From Flavobacterium microcysteis (GTDB taxonomy: Bacteria > Bacteroidota > Bacteroidia > Flavobacteriales > Flavobacteriaceae), in assembly GCF_006385255.1 (NCBI RefSeq), contig NZ_VFJE01000051.1, positions 1 to 64,000 of the forward strand: a stretch of DNA of 64,000 nt, in the 5' to 3' direction. The translations under genes and the position numbers were made by a program. The notes below the pieces were generated by a model. That model was not told where the DNA came from. It saw only the letters and a list, made by a program, of their open reading frames with translations, and did no database searches. Position 1 is the stretch's first letter; each line of letters starts with the position of its first letter. Of this stretch, positions 15,562 to 24,142 are shown one piece after another.

Positions 15562-16413
15562 ATGGTAAACGATTATAAGAAACACGACTTATTTGGTAAG
15601 ACGCTACTGCAAAAAATAGCACTTACTGCACCGTTTCAATTTGACTTTCCGGTTACAGAACAGGCTTGCTTTCTCTATGTTTTGCAAGGAGAATTTAAAT
15701 ATCAGGTGGACACAAATGAAATAAATATTCCTGCTAATTACTCCTTATTACTGAACTGTATCACATCAGGAAAACAGATTCATAGTGTAAATCCCGAAAG
15801 CAAGTGTGAGATAGTAATCGTTACGTTTTATCCGGATATATTGAAGAAGATCTACGACAGAGAGTTGCCAATGTTACTTCATGCTCCAAAGAATATCATT
15901 TCAAACAAGTCAAATGAAAAAATAAATAACGATTTCCTGATCCGAAAGTATATTGAAGGACTATTATTCTATTTTGAAAATCCTACGCTTATCAATGAGG
16001 ATATACTTGTCTTGAAACTAAAGGAAATCATACTTTTGCTGTCTCAAACGCAGAATGTTGAGGCTATACAAATTATTCTTTCACAGCTTTTTTCTCCTGC
16101 TACTTACACTTTTAAGCAGGTTATCGAAGCAAATCTGTTTTCGCAATTAACGATTGAACAACTGGCAGAGCAGAATAATTTAAGCGTTTCTTCCTTCAAA
16201 AGGGAGTTTGCCAAAATATACAATGATAGCCCGGCAAATTATATTAAAAACAAAAGGCTTGAAAGAGCCGCTGAATTGTTAGTAGTTTCTGACCAGCGAA
16301 TTACTGATATCGCATTTGATTGCGGGTTTAATGATCTCGCAAATTTCACCAAAAGCTTTAGTGATAAATATGGAGTTACACCCACAAATTACCGAAACGG
16401 AGCCAAAAAATAA
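15562..16413 (+). CDS. AraC-family transcriptional regulator
   Basis: The protein has 283 residues. The N-terminal half looks like a cupin-type sensing domain (QACFLYVLQGEFKYQVD). Residues about 185-283 form the double helix-turn-helix AraC domain: LTIEQLAEQNNLSVSSFKRE, then ITDIAFDCGFNDLANFTKSF and the terminal KYGVTPTNYR. The effector is unknown. A near-consensus -7 box TTACTTTG lies at 15528-15535. The next gene (16565) encodes a membrane protein on the same strand and is a possible target. Confidence 0.9.
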   Translation: MVNDYKKHDLFGKTLLQKIALTAPFQFDFPVTEQACFLYVLQGEFKYQVDTNEINIPANYSLLLNCITSGKQIHSVNPESKCEIVIVTFYPDILKKIYDRELPMLLHAPKNIISNKSNEKINNDFLIRKYIEGLLFYFENPTLINEDILVLKLKEIILLLSQTQNVEAIQIILSQLFSPATYTFKQVIEANLFSQLTIEQLAEQNNLSVSSFKREFAKIYNDSPANYIKNKRLERAAELLVVSDQRITDIAFDCGFNDLANFTKSFSDKYGVTPTNYRNGAKK

Positions 16414-16564
16414 GAGGTTCTGAGACAGTCATGAAAACATAGAATATTTTCAAATTAATGCGAATAGGTTATGGACTAAAATGCCAAATAATTGAACTAA
16501 TTCGCAAAACCATTTTCTTCTTTCTGATACAACTTTGCATTGTAATTATTAAAGAAGTATCAAA

Positions 16565-17065
16565 ATGGGATTATCAAGTTTAGGAATTTTTCACACGATC
16601 ATTGGCATCGTGGCAATTGTAGCCGCCTTAACAGGCTTTATCAAATATGGCAAGATCAGCATGGATAAATTATCAGGTAAGCTGTATTTTTACACAACCC
16701 TTGTTACCAGCCTAACAGCATTAGGAATTTCAAAACATGGAGGCTTCAATGCGGGACATGTGTTTTCTCTATTTATCGTTCTCTTGCTAGTCGTGGCTTA
16801 TTTTTTATTTTCGAAAAAGAAAGCCAGTATGAAGGCCCGGTATTTTGAAAACTTTCTCTTATCATTTAGTTTTTTTCTGTCGTTGGTACCAACCGTGAAT
16901 GAAACATTTACAAGAATTCCAATCGGACATCCTTTGGCTAAGGATATCAGCGATCCGGTAATTGGGCAAACACTGTTGCTTCTTTTTGTCCTTTTTATTG
17001 CAGGTTCTGTTTACCAGTACATCAAGCAAAAGAAAGTTAACGGATTAGCCAAAGTTATAAAGTAA
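16565..17065 (+). CDS. Hypothetical multi-pass membrane protein
   Basis: The protein has 166 residues with about five transmembrane segments (residues 8-27, 43-53, 60-82, 95-112 and 135-155) and short polar loops. It has a conserved-looking KHGGFNAGH segment between segments 2 and 3. There is no signal peptide and no recognisable catalytic motif. I do not know the family. It lies 150 bp after the AraC gene and may be regulated by it. Confidence 0.65.
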   Translation: MGLSSLGIFHTIIGIVAIVAALTGFIKYGKISMDKLSGKLYFYTTLVTSLTALGISKHGGFNAGHVFSLFIVLLLVVAYFLFSKKKASMKARYFENFLLSFSFFLSLVPTVNETFTRIPIGHPLAKDISDPVIGQTLLLLFVLFIAGSVYQYIKQKKVNGLAKVIK

Positions 17066-17186
17066 CTAGTAATCAGGAGAGATTGTTTATTAAAAAGTTC
17101 AAATAATATCAGGCTGTATAAACCATAATTGAAGTATATTTATGCTGACTTTAAACCAGGTATTAAAGTATATAAACTAAAAGGAA

Positions 17187-17795
17187 ATGGACACAAATGA
17201 TTTGCTGAAACAAGTAGCTTTTATCAAAGAAATTGACAAACTAAAGTACATTCAGCGCAGAACCAGATTATTTGAAAGTGACAGGCACGAAAATGATGCC
17301 GAGCATAGCTGGCATTTAGCCATGATGGCAGTGGTTCTGGCCGGGCATTCGGACAAGCCTGTTGATATACTTAAGGTCGTTCAGATGGTATTGATACATG
17401 ATTTGGTTGAAATAGATGCCGGCGATACTTTTATATATGATACCTCAAAAAATCATACCAATACAGAAGAAGAATTAGTAGCAGCAAAACGTATTTTCGG
17501 ACTTTTACCTGAAAAACAGGCACAGGAATTCCTTGCAATCTGGGAAGAGTTTGAAGAAGGAAGTACCCATGAGGCCAAATTTGCCCGGGCAATGGACCGC
17601 TTTGAGCCTTTATTGCAAAATACAAGTAATAAAGGTGGCACTTGGGCGGAATATGATGTGGAATATCATACCGTTTATAATAAGAAAAAAGCGATAAAAG
17701 ATGGTTCTGCTTCAATTTGGAACTATGCGGAACGTTTATTAAACGAAAGCGTAGAGAAAGGCATACTCAGAAAAGATAAAAATATAAAAGACTAA
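17187..17795 (+). CDS. HD-domain phosphohydrolase (HDDC2/YfbR-like 5'-nucleotidase)
   Basis: The protein has 202 residues. Metal ligands of the HD domain are visible as RHENDAEHSWHLAMMA (His near 34 and 40), LIHDLVEIDAGD (HD pair near 76) and later FARAMDRFEP (Asp near 135). Characterised relatives of this size (YfbR, HDDC2) dephosphorylate deoxynucleoside monophosphates. Substrate use here is inferred from the family. It is monocistronic, followed by the terminator at 17827-17853. Confidence 0.85.
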   Translation: MDTNDLLKQVAFIKEIDKLKYIQRRTRLFESDRHENDAEHSWHLAMMAVVLAGHSDKPVDILKVVQMVLIHDLVEIDAGDTFIYDTSKNHTNTEEELVAAKRIFGLLPEKQAQEFLAIWEEFEEGSTHEAKFARAMDRFEPLLQNTSNKGGTWAEYDVEYHTVYNKKKAIKDGSASIWNYAERLLNESVEKGILRKDKNIKD

Positions 17796-17826
17796 TTCCG
17801 AAGCATTTTTTATTTCTAAAAAAAGA

Positions 17827-17856
17827 AAGGGTCGCCAAAATTCGGCGACCCTTTTA
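17827..17856. terminator. Bidirectional terminator
   Basis: AAGGGTCGCC and GGCGACCCTT form a 10-bp stem with a short AT loop, followed by T runs. It serves the convergent genes at 17187 (+) and 17872 (-). Confidence 0.85.
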
Positions 17857-17871
17857 TTATGTTTTATTTTA

Positions 17872-18630
17872 TTATAGACTCTGTCCGCCAGAAATTTCGA
17901 TACGCTGTGCAGTAATCCATTTTGCTTCGTCGGTGCAGAGGAATGCTACCACGCTGCCTATGTCGGTAGGTTGTCCCACACGTCCAAGAGCAGTTTGCGA
18001 AGCAATAAAATTATTCATTTCCTGATTATCACGAACAACTCCTCCGCCAAAATCAGTTTCGATAGCTCCCGGAGCAACAATGTTTACTCGGATTTTACGA
18101 GCTGAACCTAAATCTTTTGCTAAATATTTGGTCAGGTTTTCCATGGCAGCCTTTGCAGAGGCATAAACAGGATAATAAGGAATGATAATGCGTGTTAATC
18201 CGGATGAAACGTTTACAATTCCTCCACCGTCATTCATATGGTTCAATGCTTTCTGGGTAAAGAAAAAAGGACCTTTGAATTGGACATTAATCATCTCATC
18301 AAATTGTTCTTCTGAGGTTTCAGTAAATAGAGCTGCAATACCCGTTCCGGCATTATTGATCAAAAAGTCAAATTTAGTAGTGCCGAATTTTGGATTCAGA
18401 GCCTTTTCCAATTCATTAAAAAAAGCAGCAAAGGTATTTTGCTTGCTTACATCCAATTGGATTGCAAGTGCTTTTTGGCCCATACTTTCAATTTCAGAAA
18501 CAACTTTGTCTGCAGAATCTTTATTGCTGTGGTAGGTTAGGATCACATCAATGCCTTTTTTAGCGAGATTGAGCGCCATGTCTTTTCCGAGTCCGCGACT
18601 ACCTCCTGTAACTAATGCTATTTTATTCAT
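17872..18630 (-). CDS. Short-chain dehydrogenase/reductase (SDR)
   Basis: The protein has 252 residues of the classical SDR type. It has the NAD(P) glycine motif TGGSRGLG (8-15), the NNAG motif (LINNAGTG), a catalytic Ser near 140 (NVSSG) and YASAK (Tyr-x-x-x-Lys) near 155. It ends with ISGGQSL in the usual place. Within the family such proteins reduce or oxidise a wide range of alcohols and ketones. The substrate cannot be told. It is transcribed toward the terminator at 17827. Confidence 0.85.
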   Translation of the reverse strand: MNKIALVTGGSRGLGKDMALNLAKKGIDVILTYHSNKDSADKVVSEIESMGQKALAIQLDVSKQNTFAAFFNELEKALNPKFGTTKFDFLINNAGTGIAALFTETSEEQFDEMINVQFKGPFFFTQKALNHMNDGGGIVNVSSGLTRIIIPYYPVYASAKAAMENLTKYLAKDLGSARKIRVNIVAPGAIETDFGGGVVRDNQEMNNFIASQTALGRVGQPTDIGSVVAFLCTDEAKWITAQRIEISGGQSL

Positions 18631-18818
18631 GATCTTTGTTTTTTTTAAAATTAAAAATTATAAGGCAAAGTTAGCCGGGATAGGCATTTATTTTTTTGTA
18701 ATAAACAAAGGGATAATTGCAAAAATCAAACAATTAATATGGTTAAAGTATTTTAACTGCATTCCGTACAGCCCGTTTTATAGATATATGCTACCGAATA
18801 TATAAAGGTTGATATCGA

Positions 18819-19172
18819 CTATTTCTTAGTAATTTCTTTCCGATGCTGAATTCCCCATTCTACCAGATGGGTAATTAGTGTCTTTAGAGTAAGGCCATGT
18901 TCTGTAAGTTCGTACAAAACCGAAATGGGCTGTGTATCCAGAACTGTACGTCGAACCAATCTATTTATTTCCAATTCTTTTAATTCCTTACTAAGCATCT
19001 TGTTCGAGATACCTTTGACATCGTTTAGTATGTCTGAAAATCTTCTTTTATTATAATAGCAAATAGAGGAAAGTATGGCGATCTTCCATTTACCGTTCAA
19101 TACATCCATTGAATCCTGAACGGCCATCATTTCCTTTTTATGCTGTTCCTCTATGCGGTTTGTGCATTCCAT
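18819..19172 (-). CDS. HxlR-family transcriptional regulator
   Basis: The protein has 117 residues. It has the HxlR winged helix-turn-helix: a conserved DVLNGKWKIAILSSI beginning, RRFSDILNDVKGISNKMLSK recognition region, then a wing and YELTEHG. HxlR proteins commonly repress an adjacent divergent oxidoreductase and respond to electrophiles or redox stress. Here the divergent gene (19282) is an SDR. Six GTTAC pentamers lie between the two genes. A -7 box TAACTTTG on the minus strand (19218-19225) overlaps two of them, so autoregulation is likely. Confidence 0.88.
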   Translation of the reverse strand: MECTNRIEEQHKKEMMAVQDSMDVLNGKWKIAILSSICYYNKRRFSDILNDVKGISNKMLSKELKELEINRLVRRTVLDTQPISVLYELTEHGLTLKTLITHLVEWGIQHRKEITKK

Positions 19173-19178
19173 GTTTTT

Positions 19179-19226
19179 GTTACTTTGTTACCTCAAGGTT
19201 ACTGTTACTTTTAGTTACAAAGTTAC
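19179..19226. promoter_or_regulatory. Cluster of six GTTAC pentamers, probable HxlR operator
   Basis: GTTAC begins at 19179, 19187, 19198, 19204, 19214 and 19222. The outer pairs are GTTACTTTGTTAC and GTTACAAAGTTAC. The cluster covers the minus-strand -7 box of the HxlR gene and the -33 position of the SDR promoter (-7 box TAGCTTTG at 19247-19254). Confidence 0.6.
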
Positions 19227-19246
19227 TTAAATTAATTAGATGTCAA

Positions 19247-19254
19247 TAGCTTTG
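19247..19254 (+). promoter_or_regulatory. -7 promoter box for the SDR at 19282
   Basis: TAGCTTTG is a perfect TAnnTTTG box 27 bp before the start codon. The last GTTAC copy ends 20 bp upstream of it, at the expected -33 position. Confidence 0.6.
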
Positions 19255-19281
19255 TAGCTCACAATTTAAATAGATTTAAAA

Positions 19282-20037
19282 ATGAATAAATTAAAAGACA
19301 AAGTAGCGATAGTTACAGGAGCATCCAAAGGAATTGGGGCTTCGATAGCAAAATATTTTGCAGCCGAGGGCGCAAAGGTTGTAGTAAATTATGCTTCGAG
19401 CAAAGAAGGAGCTGACAAAGTAGTCAAGTCAATTACCAGCCAAGGAGGAATTGCTATAGCTGTTCATGGTGATGTGTCGAAAGAAGCCGATGTGGTAAAG
19501 ATGTTTGAAGAGACTAAAAATATATTTGGATCACTGGATATTCTAGTGAACAACGCTGGTGTTTATCTGTATGAACCTATTGAACAGATATCTGCGGAAA
19601 CGTTTCACAAATCGTTCAATATTAATGTACTGGGATCGATACTTGCAATTCAGGAATCTCTTAAGCTTTTTGGAGACAAGGGCGGAAACATTATCAATAT
19701 CAGTTCTGGTGCGAGCAATTCACCATTGCCTACAGGCTCGGTATATTCTGCAACAAAAACCGCATTGGATGCTATTACTATTGCCCTGTCCAAGGAATTT
19801 TCCGGTAGGAACATCCGTATCAATTCAATTCTTCCGGGTATTGTGGAGACCGAGGGTTCGCACAGCGCAGGATTTATTGGCAGTGAGGCCGAAGCAAATT
19901 TTGTTTCTAAAACACCATTGGGCCGAACTGGTCAGCCAGATGACATCGCAAAAGTGGCCGTATTTCTTGCATCCGATGACGCCGCTTGGATTACTGGTGA
20001 GAAAATTACTGTTGGAGGTGGGATATACGGTTTTTAA
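19282..20037 (+). CDS. Short-chain dehydrogenase/reductase (SDR)
   Basis: The protein has 251 residues. Classical SDR motifs are TGASKGIG (12-19), NNAG (LVNNAGVY), a catalytic Ser region (NISSGAS) and YSATK. It ends GGGIYGF. It resembles glucose 1-dehydrogenase/3-oxoacyl-ACP-reductase-type members, and the substrate is not predictable. It is divergent from the HxlR gene and probably repressed by it through the GTTAC cluster. A terminator follows at 20078-20104. Confidence 0.87.
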   Translation: MNKLKDKVAIVTGASKGIGASIAKYFAAEGAKVVVNYASSKEGADKVVKSITSQGGIAIAVHGDVSKEADVVKMFEETKNIFGSLDILVNNAGVYLYEPIEQISAETFHKSFNINVLGSILAIQESLKLFGDKGGNIINISSGASNSPLPTGSVYSATKTALDAITIALSKEFSGRNIRINSILPGIVETEGSHSAGFIGSEAEANFVSKTPLGRTGQPDDIAKVAVFLASDDAAWITGEKITVGGGIYGF

Positions 20038-20077
20038 GCCTATAAAATCATTCTCATATCATAATTAATAAATAAGA

Positions 20078-20104
20078 AGAAAGAGGCTAAGTGCCTCTTT
20101 TTTT
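20078..20104 (+). terminator. Terminator after the SDR
   Basis: AAGAGGC and GCCTCTT form a stem with a short loop and a long T run. An att-like sequence follows at 20116-20125, as also happens after the terminator at 25753. Confidence 0.8.
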
Positions 20105-20115
20105 AATATTTTGTA

Positions 20116-20125
20116 ACCTCGACTG
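20116..20125 (+). repeat. Partial copy of the tRNA-Arg 3'-end repeat
   Basis: ACCTCGACTG equals the core of the 16-bp repeat at 25793-25808 and 29376-29391, and like the former it follows a GAGGC-type terminator. A ten-base match alone could be chance. The matching context makes an older attachment site plausible. Confidence 0.4.
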
Positions 20126-20151
20126 AACAAATTTCGAACGCTTTTATTCTA

Positions 20152-20159
20152 TAAATTTG
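20152..20159 (+). promoter_or_regulatory. -7 promoter box for the AraC gene
   Basis: TAAATTTG matches TAnnTTTG and lies 23 bp before the start codon at 20183. Confidence 0.55.
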
Positions 20160-20182
20160 TAACAACAGATTTAATTCCAAAA

Positions 20183-21046
20183 ATGGAAAATATTCCGATA
20201 CGACATATACAGGAAAATAGAACGGAACCGGCTTTATCGGGTAATTTCAGTATTCGTACGCTAGAAGCTCTCACCAATGGCGCCCCAATGAAAGAAAGCC
20301 TTCATAGGCATGATTTTTTTTACATGCTCATCATTACAAAAGGTGCAGGAAGCCATGAAATAGATTTTGTTCCTTATGAAGTAGTGGATCATTCCTTATT
20401 CCTGATGCGTCCGGGGCAAGTCCATCAATTGGATTTGCAGGCGGGTAGTAAAGGATATATGGTTCAGTTTAAAAATGATTTTTTCTATTTACAAAACCTT
20501 CCCGCCAAAGAACTTTTGAGAAAGGTAAGCCATAAGAAAATCTGTACCCTTGAAAAGGAAAATTTTACAAGACTGACAACCATTCTGGATTATATAGTTA
20601 CAGAGTTTTCAGAAAAGCAGGAAGGCTATGAAGAAGTCATAAAATCCAATCTTAGTATTTTTTTTATTGAACTCGTTCGCCATCGCCGTAACCGAGATAC
20701 TATCGCTATGACCGACAATAGCTATTCTCAGGAAAAGCTCGAAAGGTTTCTCGATTTGCTGGAGACAGACATCACGTCACAAAAGCAAGTTTCCTATTAT
20801 GCCGATAAACTAAATCTTTCAATATATCAGTTGGGTACGATTACTAAATCCCTGCTCGATAAGACACCTTCGGAGGTAATTAGTGAACAGGTTATTCTCG
20901 AAGCTAAAAGGCTCTTGCTGGCTACTTCAGGCCAGGTTAATCAGATTGCTTATAATCTGGGCTATGAGGATCCGTCTTACTTTATACGGTTTTTTAAAAA
21001 ACATACCGGGCACTCTCCTGAATCCTACAGAAATATTTCAAGATAA
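20183..21046 (+). CDS. AraC-family transcriptional regulator
   Basis: The protein has 287 residues. The N-terminal cupin-like sensing domain (FFYMLIITKGAGSHEIDF...MRPGQVHQLD) is the common layout of one-component AraC regulators. The C-terminal domain has two helix-turn-helices (VSYYADKLNLSIYQLGTITK and VNQIAYNLGYEDPSYFIRFF, then KKHTGHSPESYR). It precedes a set of rightward genes for flavin and methionine-sulfoxide enzymes and is their probable activator. The inducing signal is unknown, though oxidants would fit. Confidence 0.9.
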   Translation: MENIPIRHIQENRTEPALSGNFSIRTLEALTNGAPMKESLHRHDFFYMLIITKGAGSHEIDFVPYEVVDHSLFLMRPGQVHQLDLQAGSKGYMVQFKNDFFYLQNLPAKELLRKVSHKKICTLEKENFTRLTTILDYIVTEFSEKQEGYEEVIKSNLSIFFIELVRHRRNRDTIAMTDNSYSQEKLERFLDLLETDITSQKQVSYYADKLNLSIYQLGTITKSLLDKTPSEVISEQVILEAKRLLLATSGQVNQIAYNLGYEDPSYFIRFFKKHTGHSPESYRNISR

Positions 21047-21133
21047 GTCCTATTCAACCTCGTTTTCATCCTATCCTTTGATATAGAGGCGTCTATACCT
21101 TTGTCCTATACTAATTAATCAAATGACATCGGT

Positions 21134-21358
21134 ATGAAAACAAGAATGAAACTCATGGCAGCTCTTAAGATATGGATTGCCATCTATCCTTCAATCACAT
21201 TGTTTCTGTTTCTATTTGGTGAAGCACTATCAAGCCTTCCGCTATATCTCAGGACGCTGATCCTTACTCTAGCCCTTGTGCCGTGGGTGGTCTTTATAGG
21301 CATTCCCCTTATCGACAAATTTTTCAAGATAGGGCAATCTCCGAATCAGAAAAAATAA
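21134..21358 (+). CDS. Small two-span membrane protein
   Basis: The protein has 74 residues. Hydrophobic segments at about 9-28 and 38-60 are joined by a short loop containing P-x-YLRTLILT. The second segment (RTLILTLALVPWVVFIGIPLI) resembles the membrane tail found in some antibiotic-biosynthesis-monooxygenase-related proteins. That is only a visual resemblance. It lies 3 bp before the flavoprotein gene, so they are co-expressed. Confidence 0.6.
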   Translation: MKTRMKLMAALKIWIAIYPSITLFLFLFGEALSSLPLYLRTLILTLALVPWVVFIGIPLIDKFFKIGQSPNQKK

Positions 21359-21361
21359 GAG

Positions 21362-22387
21362 ATGTATCTCTCAGAAGGATATTCCAGACGGAAATTCATA
21401 AAACATGGCAGTCTAGCGGTAGCCTATTTGGCACCGATGCCACCATTTCTAAAACTTTTAAAATCTACTACCATGAATAATATAGAAAGATTTGACGCCA
21501 TAATTGTTGGCGGAAGCTACTCTGGGCTTGCGGCGGCCATGGCTATGGGAAGGGCTTTGATGCAGGTACTTGTCATTGATAGCGAAAAGCCTTGTAATGC
21601 ACAGACACCTCATTCCCACAACTTCCTTACCCAGGATGGAAACACTCCCGCAGGAATTGCGAGTATTGCCAAAGAACAGCTAAGACAATACCCAAATGTA
21701 AAATTCATAAAGGGTCTTGCCACGAGCGGCAGAAAAACGGAAGATGGGTTTGAGATAAGACTCGAAACGGATAAAATTGTAAAGGGAAACATTGTAATCT
21801 TTGCGACAGGTATACGGGATATAATGCCCAATATCGATGGGTTTTCAGAATGTTGGGGCATTTCAGCCATCCATTGCCCTTATTGTCACGGTTATGAAGT
21901 AAGGAATACCGCCACAGGCATACTTGCCAACGGTGAGCAGGGCTATGAGTTTACCAAGCTAATCTCAAACTGGACAAAAGATCTTACGCTTTTTACGAAT
22001 GGTATTGCCAGCCTCACATATGATCAGCTTGCCTTGCTTGAAAAAAACAAAATCAGTGTTGTCGAAAAAGAGATAAAAGCACTTGAGCATACCAATGGTC
22101 AGATAAGTGAGGTACTCTTTACCGACGGAACTCATAGGAGCCTGAACGCTCTATATGCCCCTCGTCCCTTTAAACAGCATTGTACTATTCCGGAATCCTT
22201 GAGCTGCGAAATAACCAGTGAAGGATATATCAAAACCGACGGATTTCAGCAAACTTCCGTGTCGGGTATTTATGCCTGCGGTGATAATACAACACGCACC
22301 CGGACAGTTGCCAATGCGGTAGCAATGGGGACCGCTGCTGGTATGGCGGCAAGCAAAAAACTCATACTGGAACAATTCAATAAATAA
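21362..22387 (+). CDS. Thioredoxin-reductase-like NAD(P)/FAD oxidoreductase, possible Tat leader
   Basis: The protein has 341 residues. The core has a FAD glycine motif (IIVGGSYSGLAAAMAMG), a C-x-x-C dithiol (CPYCHG near 178) and the C-terminal GIYACGD motif, as in thioredoxin-reductase-like proteins. The second NAD(P) glycine motif is eroded (GILANGEQGYE). Before the core are 37 residues with SRRKFIK, then a hydrophobic stretch, which match the twin-arginine signal rule. If translation instead starts at the ATG at 21473, the protein is a normal cytosolic enzyme of about 304 residues. The upstream start is 3 bp after the previous gene, which favours its use. Partners in the operon suggest thiol or oxidant stress. 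Confidence 0.8.
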   Translation: MYLSEGYSRRKFIKHGSLAVAYLAPMPPFLKLLKSTTMNNIERFDAIIVGGSYSGLAAAMAMGRALMQVLVIDSEKPCNAQTPHSHNFLTQDGNTPAGIASIAKEQLRQYPNVKFIKGLATSGRKTEDGFEIRLETDKIVKGNIVIFATGIRDIMPNIDGFSECWGISAIHCPYCHGYEVRNTATGILANGEQGYEFTKLISNWTKDLTLFTNGIASLTYDQLALLEKNKISVVEKEIKALEHTNGQISEVLFTDGTHRSLNALYAPRPFKQHCTIPESLSCEITSEGYIKTDGFQQTSVSGIYACGDNTTRTRTVANAVAMGTAAGMAASKKLILEQFNK

Positions 22388-22408
22388 TCACTTAAAAAAA
22401 ACTCGTAT

Positions 22409-23002
22409 ATGAAAATTATTTTTGTTGGTGCCACAGGCACCATGGGATCCTATTTGGTAAAAGCACTCGAAAAAGAACATGAAGTTGTTAGGGTAGCATC
22501 CAAAGGTGGCGATGTAACTGTAGATATCACATCCGTTGCATCCATCGAAGACATGTTCAGGAAAATAGGACCTTTTGATGCGCTAATCTCAACCGCCGGC
22601 CCGACCTTTGTAGGTCCCTGGGAAAAATTGGATGACAAGACATTTCGTCAAGGTGTAGAAGGTAAGATGATGGGGCAGATTAATCTGGTTCTCATCGGAC
22701 AGAAGTACATCAACCCAAAAGGATCATTTACTTTAATTACGGGTGCACTAACCCATGAACCGCAGAAAAACTTTGCTAATGCATCAGCTGCCAACGGAGC
22801 TGTTGAGGGATTTGTACGAGGAGCATCGATTGAACTTAAAAACGGTGTCCGTATCAATGCCGTGAGCCCAACTGTAATCGAGGATTCGCCACAGTATTTT
22901 CCTTTTTTCCCAGGTGAGATACCAACTACAATGAAGCAGTTAGAATATGCCTTTCGAAAGAGTGTTTTTGGTTCTGTCACAGGCATGATCATCAAGCCTT
23001 AA
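22409..23002 (+). CDS. Short atypical SDR
   Basis: The protein has 197 residues. The nucleotide-binding motif is VGATGTMGSYL (5-15), a STAGPT segment corresponds to NNAG, and the C-terminal INAVSPT block is kept. The catalytic Tyr-x-x-x-Lys is absent: the corresponding place reads ASAANGAVEGF. Short SDRs of this kind are often annotated as oxidoreductases with unknown substrates. It lies 21 bp after the flavoprotein gene on the same strand. Confidence 0.75.
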   Translation: MKIIFVGATGTMGSYLVKALEKEHEVVRVASKGGDVTVDITSVASIEDMFRKIGPFDALISTAGPTFVGPWEKLDDKTFRQGVEGKMMGQINLVLIGQKYINPKGSFTLITGALTHEPQKNFANASAANGAVEGFVRGASIELKNGVRINAVSPTVIEDSPQYFPFFPGEIPTTMKQLEYAFRKSVFGSVTGMIIKP

Positions 23003-23147
23003 TCTAGACTATCAATTACTGCCTTTTAGTTTCCTGAGCTACATGACAAAAGGGCTGATTTTTTTTAGATAAACAATTCAGCCCTATTTGGCATACTTTT
23101 TATACTATAGATATACATCCAAAGTAAAAAAAGAAAGGAAATTTAAA

Positions 23148-24140
23148 ATGCTAAAATGGATTGATGTTATACGATTTGCCAGTACTGGTAATCCTATTCC
23201 AGACAAAAAAGTTGTAAAAACAAATGAAGAGTGGCATACGCTGCTGACACCTGAAGAGTTCAGGATTACCCGCTTAAAAGGTACTGAGCGAGCGCATAGT
23301 TCAGAGATGTGTTCCCTGTTTGAACCGGGCAAATATGCTTGTGTTTGCTGCGGTACATTGCTTTTTGATGCCAATGAAAAATTTGAAAGCGGTACTGGTT
23401 GGCCATCGTTTACCCAACCTGTCACCGAAAATGCCATTGCCTATCACAAGGATATAAGTTATGGGATGGTGCGTGTTGAAACCCTATGCAATACATGTGA
23501 TGCGCATTTGGGACACGTTTTTCCCGATGGGCCTGGTCCAGGTGGATTAAGGTATTGCATGAATGCTGTTGCCTTAAAGAAGGTAGAAAGCAATGAAAGG
23601 AAAGCGACTTTTGGAGGAGGCTGTTTTTGGTGTACCGAAGCAGTATTTAACCAACTAAAAGGCGTAACAAAAGTAGAAAGCGGCTATAGCGGTGGCAAAA
23701 TTGCCAATCCTACCTACAGAGAAATTTGCAGCGGACTGACAGGTCATGCCGAAGTTATAGAAGTCACTTACAATCCTGATGAAATAACGTATGACGATTT
23801 GCTTCGCATACATTTAAGTACGCATAACCCGACAACACTTAACAGGCAGGGTGCCGACGTAGGTACGCAATACAGAAGCGTCATTTTTTACAGGGATGAA
23901 GCTGAGAAAAAAGCGGCAGAGCAAGCCATTGCAGAAATCCAGTCAGCCTACGATGAACCTATCGTTACAGAAGTAGCCCCATTGGAATACTTTTATAAAG
24001 CGGAAGAATACCATCAGGATTATTATTCAAACAATTCTGAGGAAGGCTATTGCCAGGTGGTTATCGATCCGAAACTAAGGAAATTCAGGGAGCTTTTTAA
24101 GAACAAACTGAAAGACACCAAGGAAGGAGAGTTAAAATAA
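23148..24140 (+). CDS. MsrB-MsrA fusion, peptide methionine sulfoxide reductase
   Basis: The protein has 330 residues from the ATG at 23148. An in-frame start at 23088 would add a low-complexity Tyr/Lys-rich leader and is less likely. The MsrB domain comes first (about 25-170): zinc pairs C-V-C-C and C-N-T-C, the GTGWPSF block, and the catalytic Cys in RYCMN. The MsrA domain follows (about 180-325): GGCFWC with the catalytic Cys, then GYSGG and YRSVIFY. The two domains reduce the R and S forms of methionine sulfoxide in proteins. No signal peptide is present, so it acts in the cytosol. The next gene (2 bp away) is a divergent MsrA. Confidence 0.9.
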   Translation: MLKWIDVIRFASTGNPIPDKKVVKTNEEWHTLLTPEEFRITRLKGTERAHSSEMCSLFEPGKYACVCCGTLLFDANEKFESGTGWPSFTQPVTENAIAYHKDISYGMVRVETLCNTCDAHLGHVFPDGPGPGGLRYCMNAVALKKVESNERKATFGGGCFWCTEAVFNQLKGVTKVESGYSGGKIANPTYREICSGLTGHAEVIEVTYNPDEITYDDLLRIHLSTHNPTTLNRQGADVGTQYRSVIFYRDEAEKKAAEQAIAEIQSAYDEPIVTEVAPLEYFYKAEEYHQDYYSNNSEEGYCQVVIDPKLRKFRELFKNKLKDTKEGELK

Positions 24141-24142
24141 CC

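Noticed and set aside
19179..19226. CRISPR-like repeats
   Set aside because: The pentamers are too short and their spacing is irregular, with no cas genes nearby.
19559..20068. A 169-codon ORF in another frame of the SDR gene
   Set aside because: It overlaps a clear SDR with all motifs on the same strand, and its protein has no family resemblance.
22409..23002. Frameshifted or truncated SDR
   Set aside because: The frame is complete, and short SDRs lacking the Tyr-x-x-x-Lys are known, so there is no sign of breakage.
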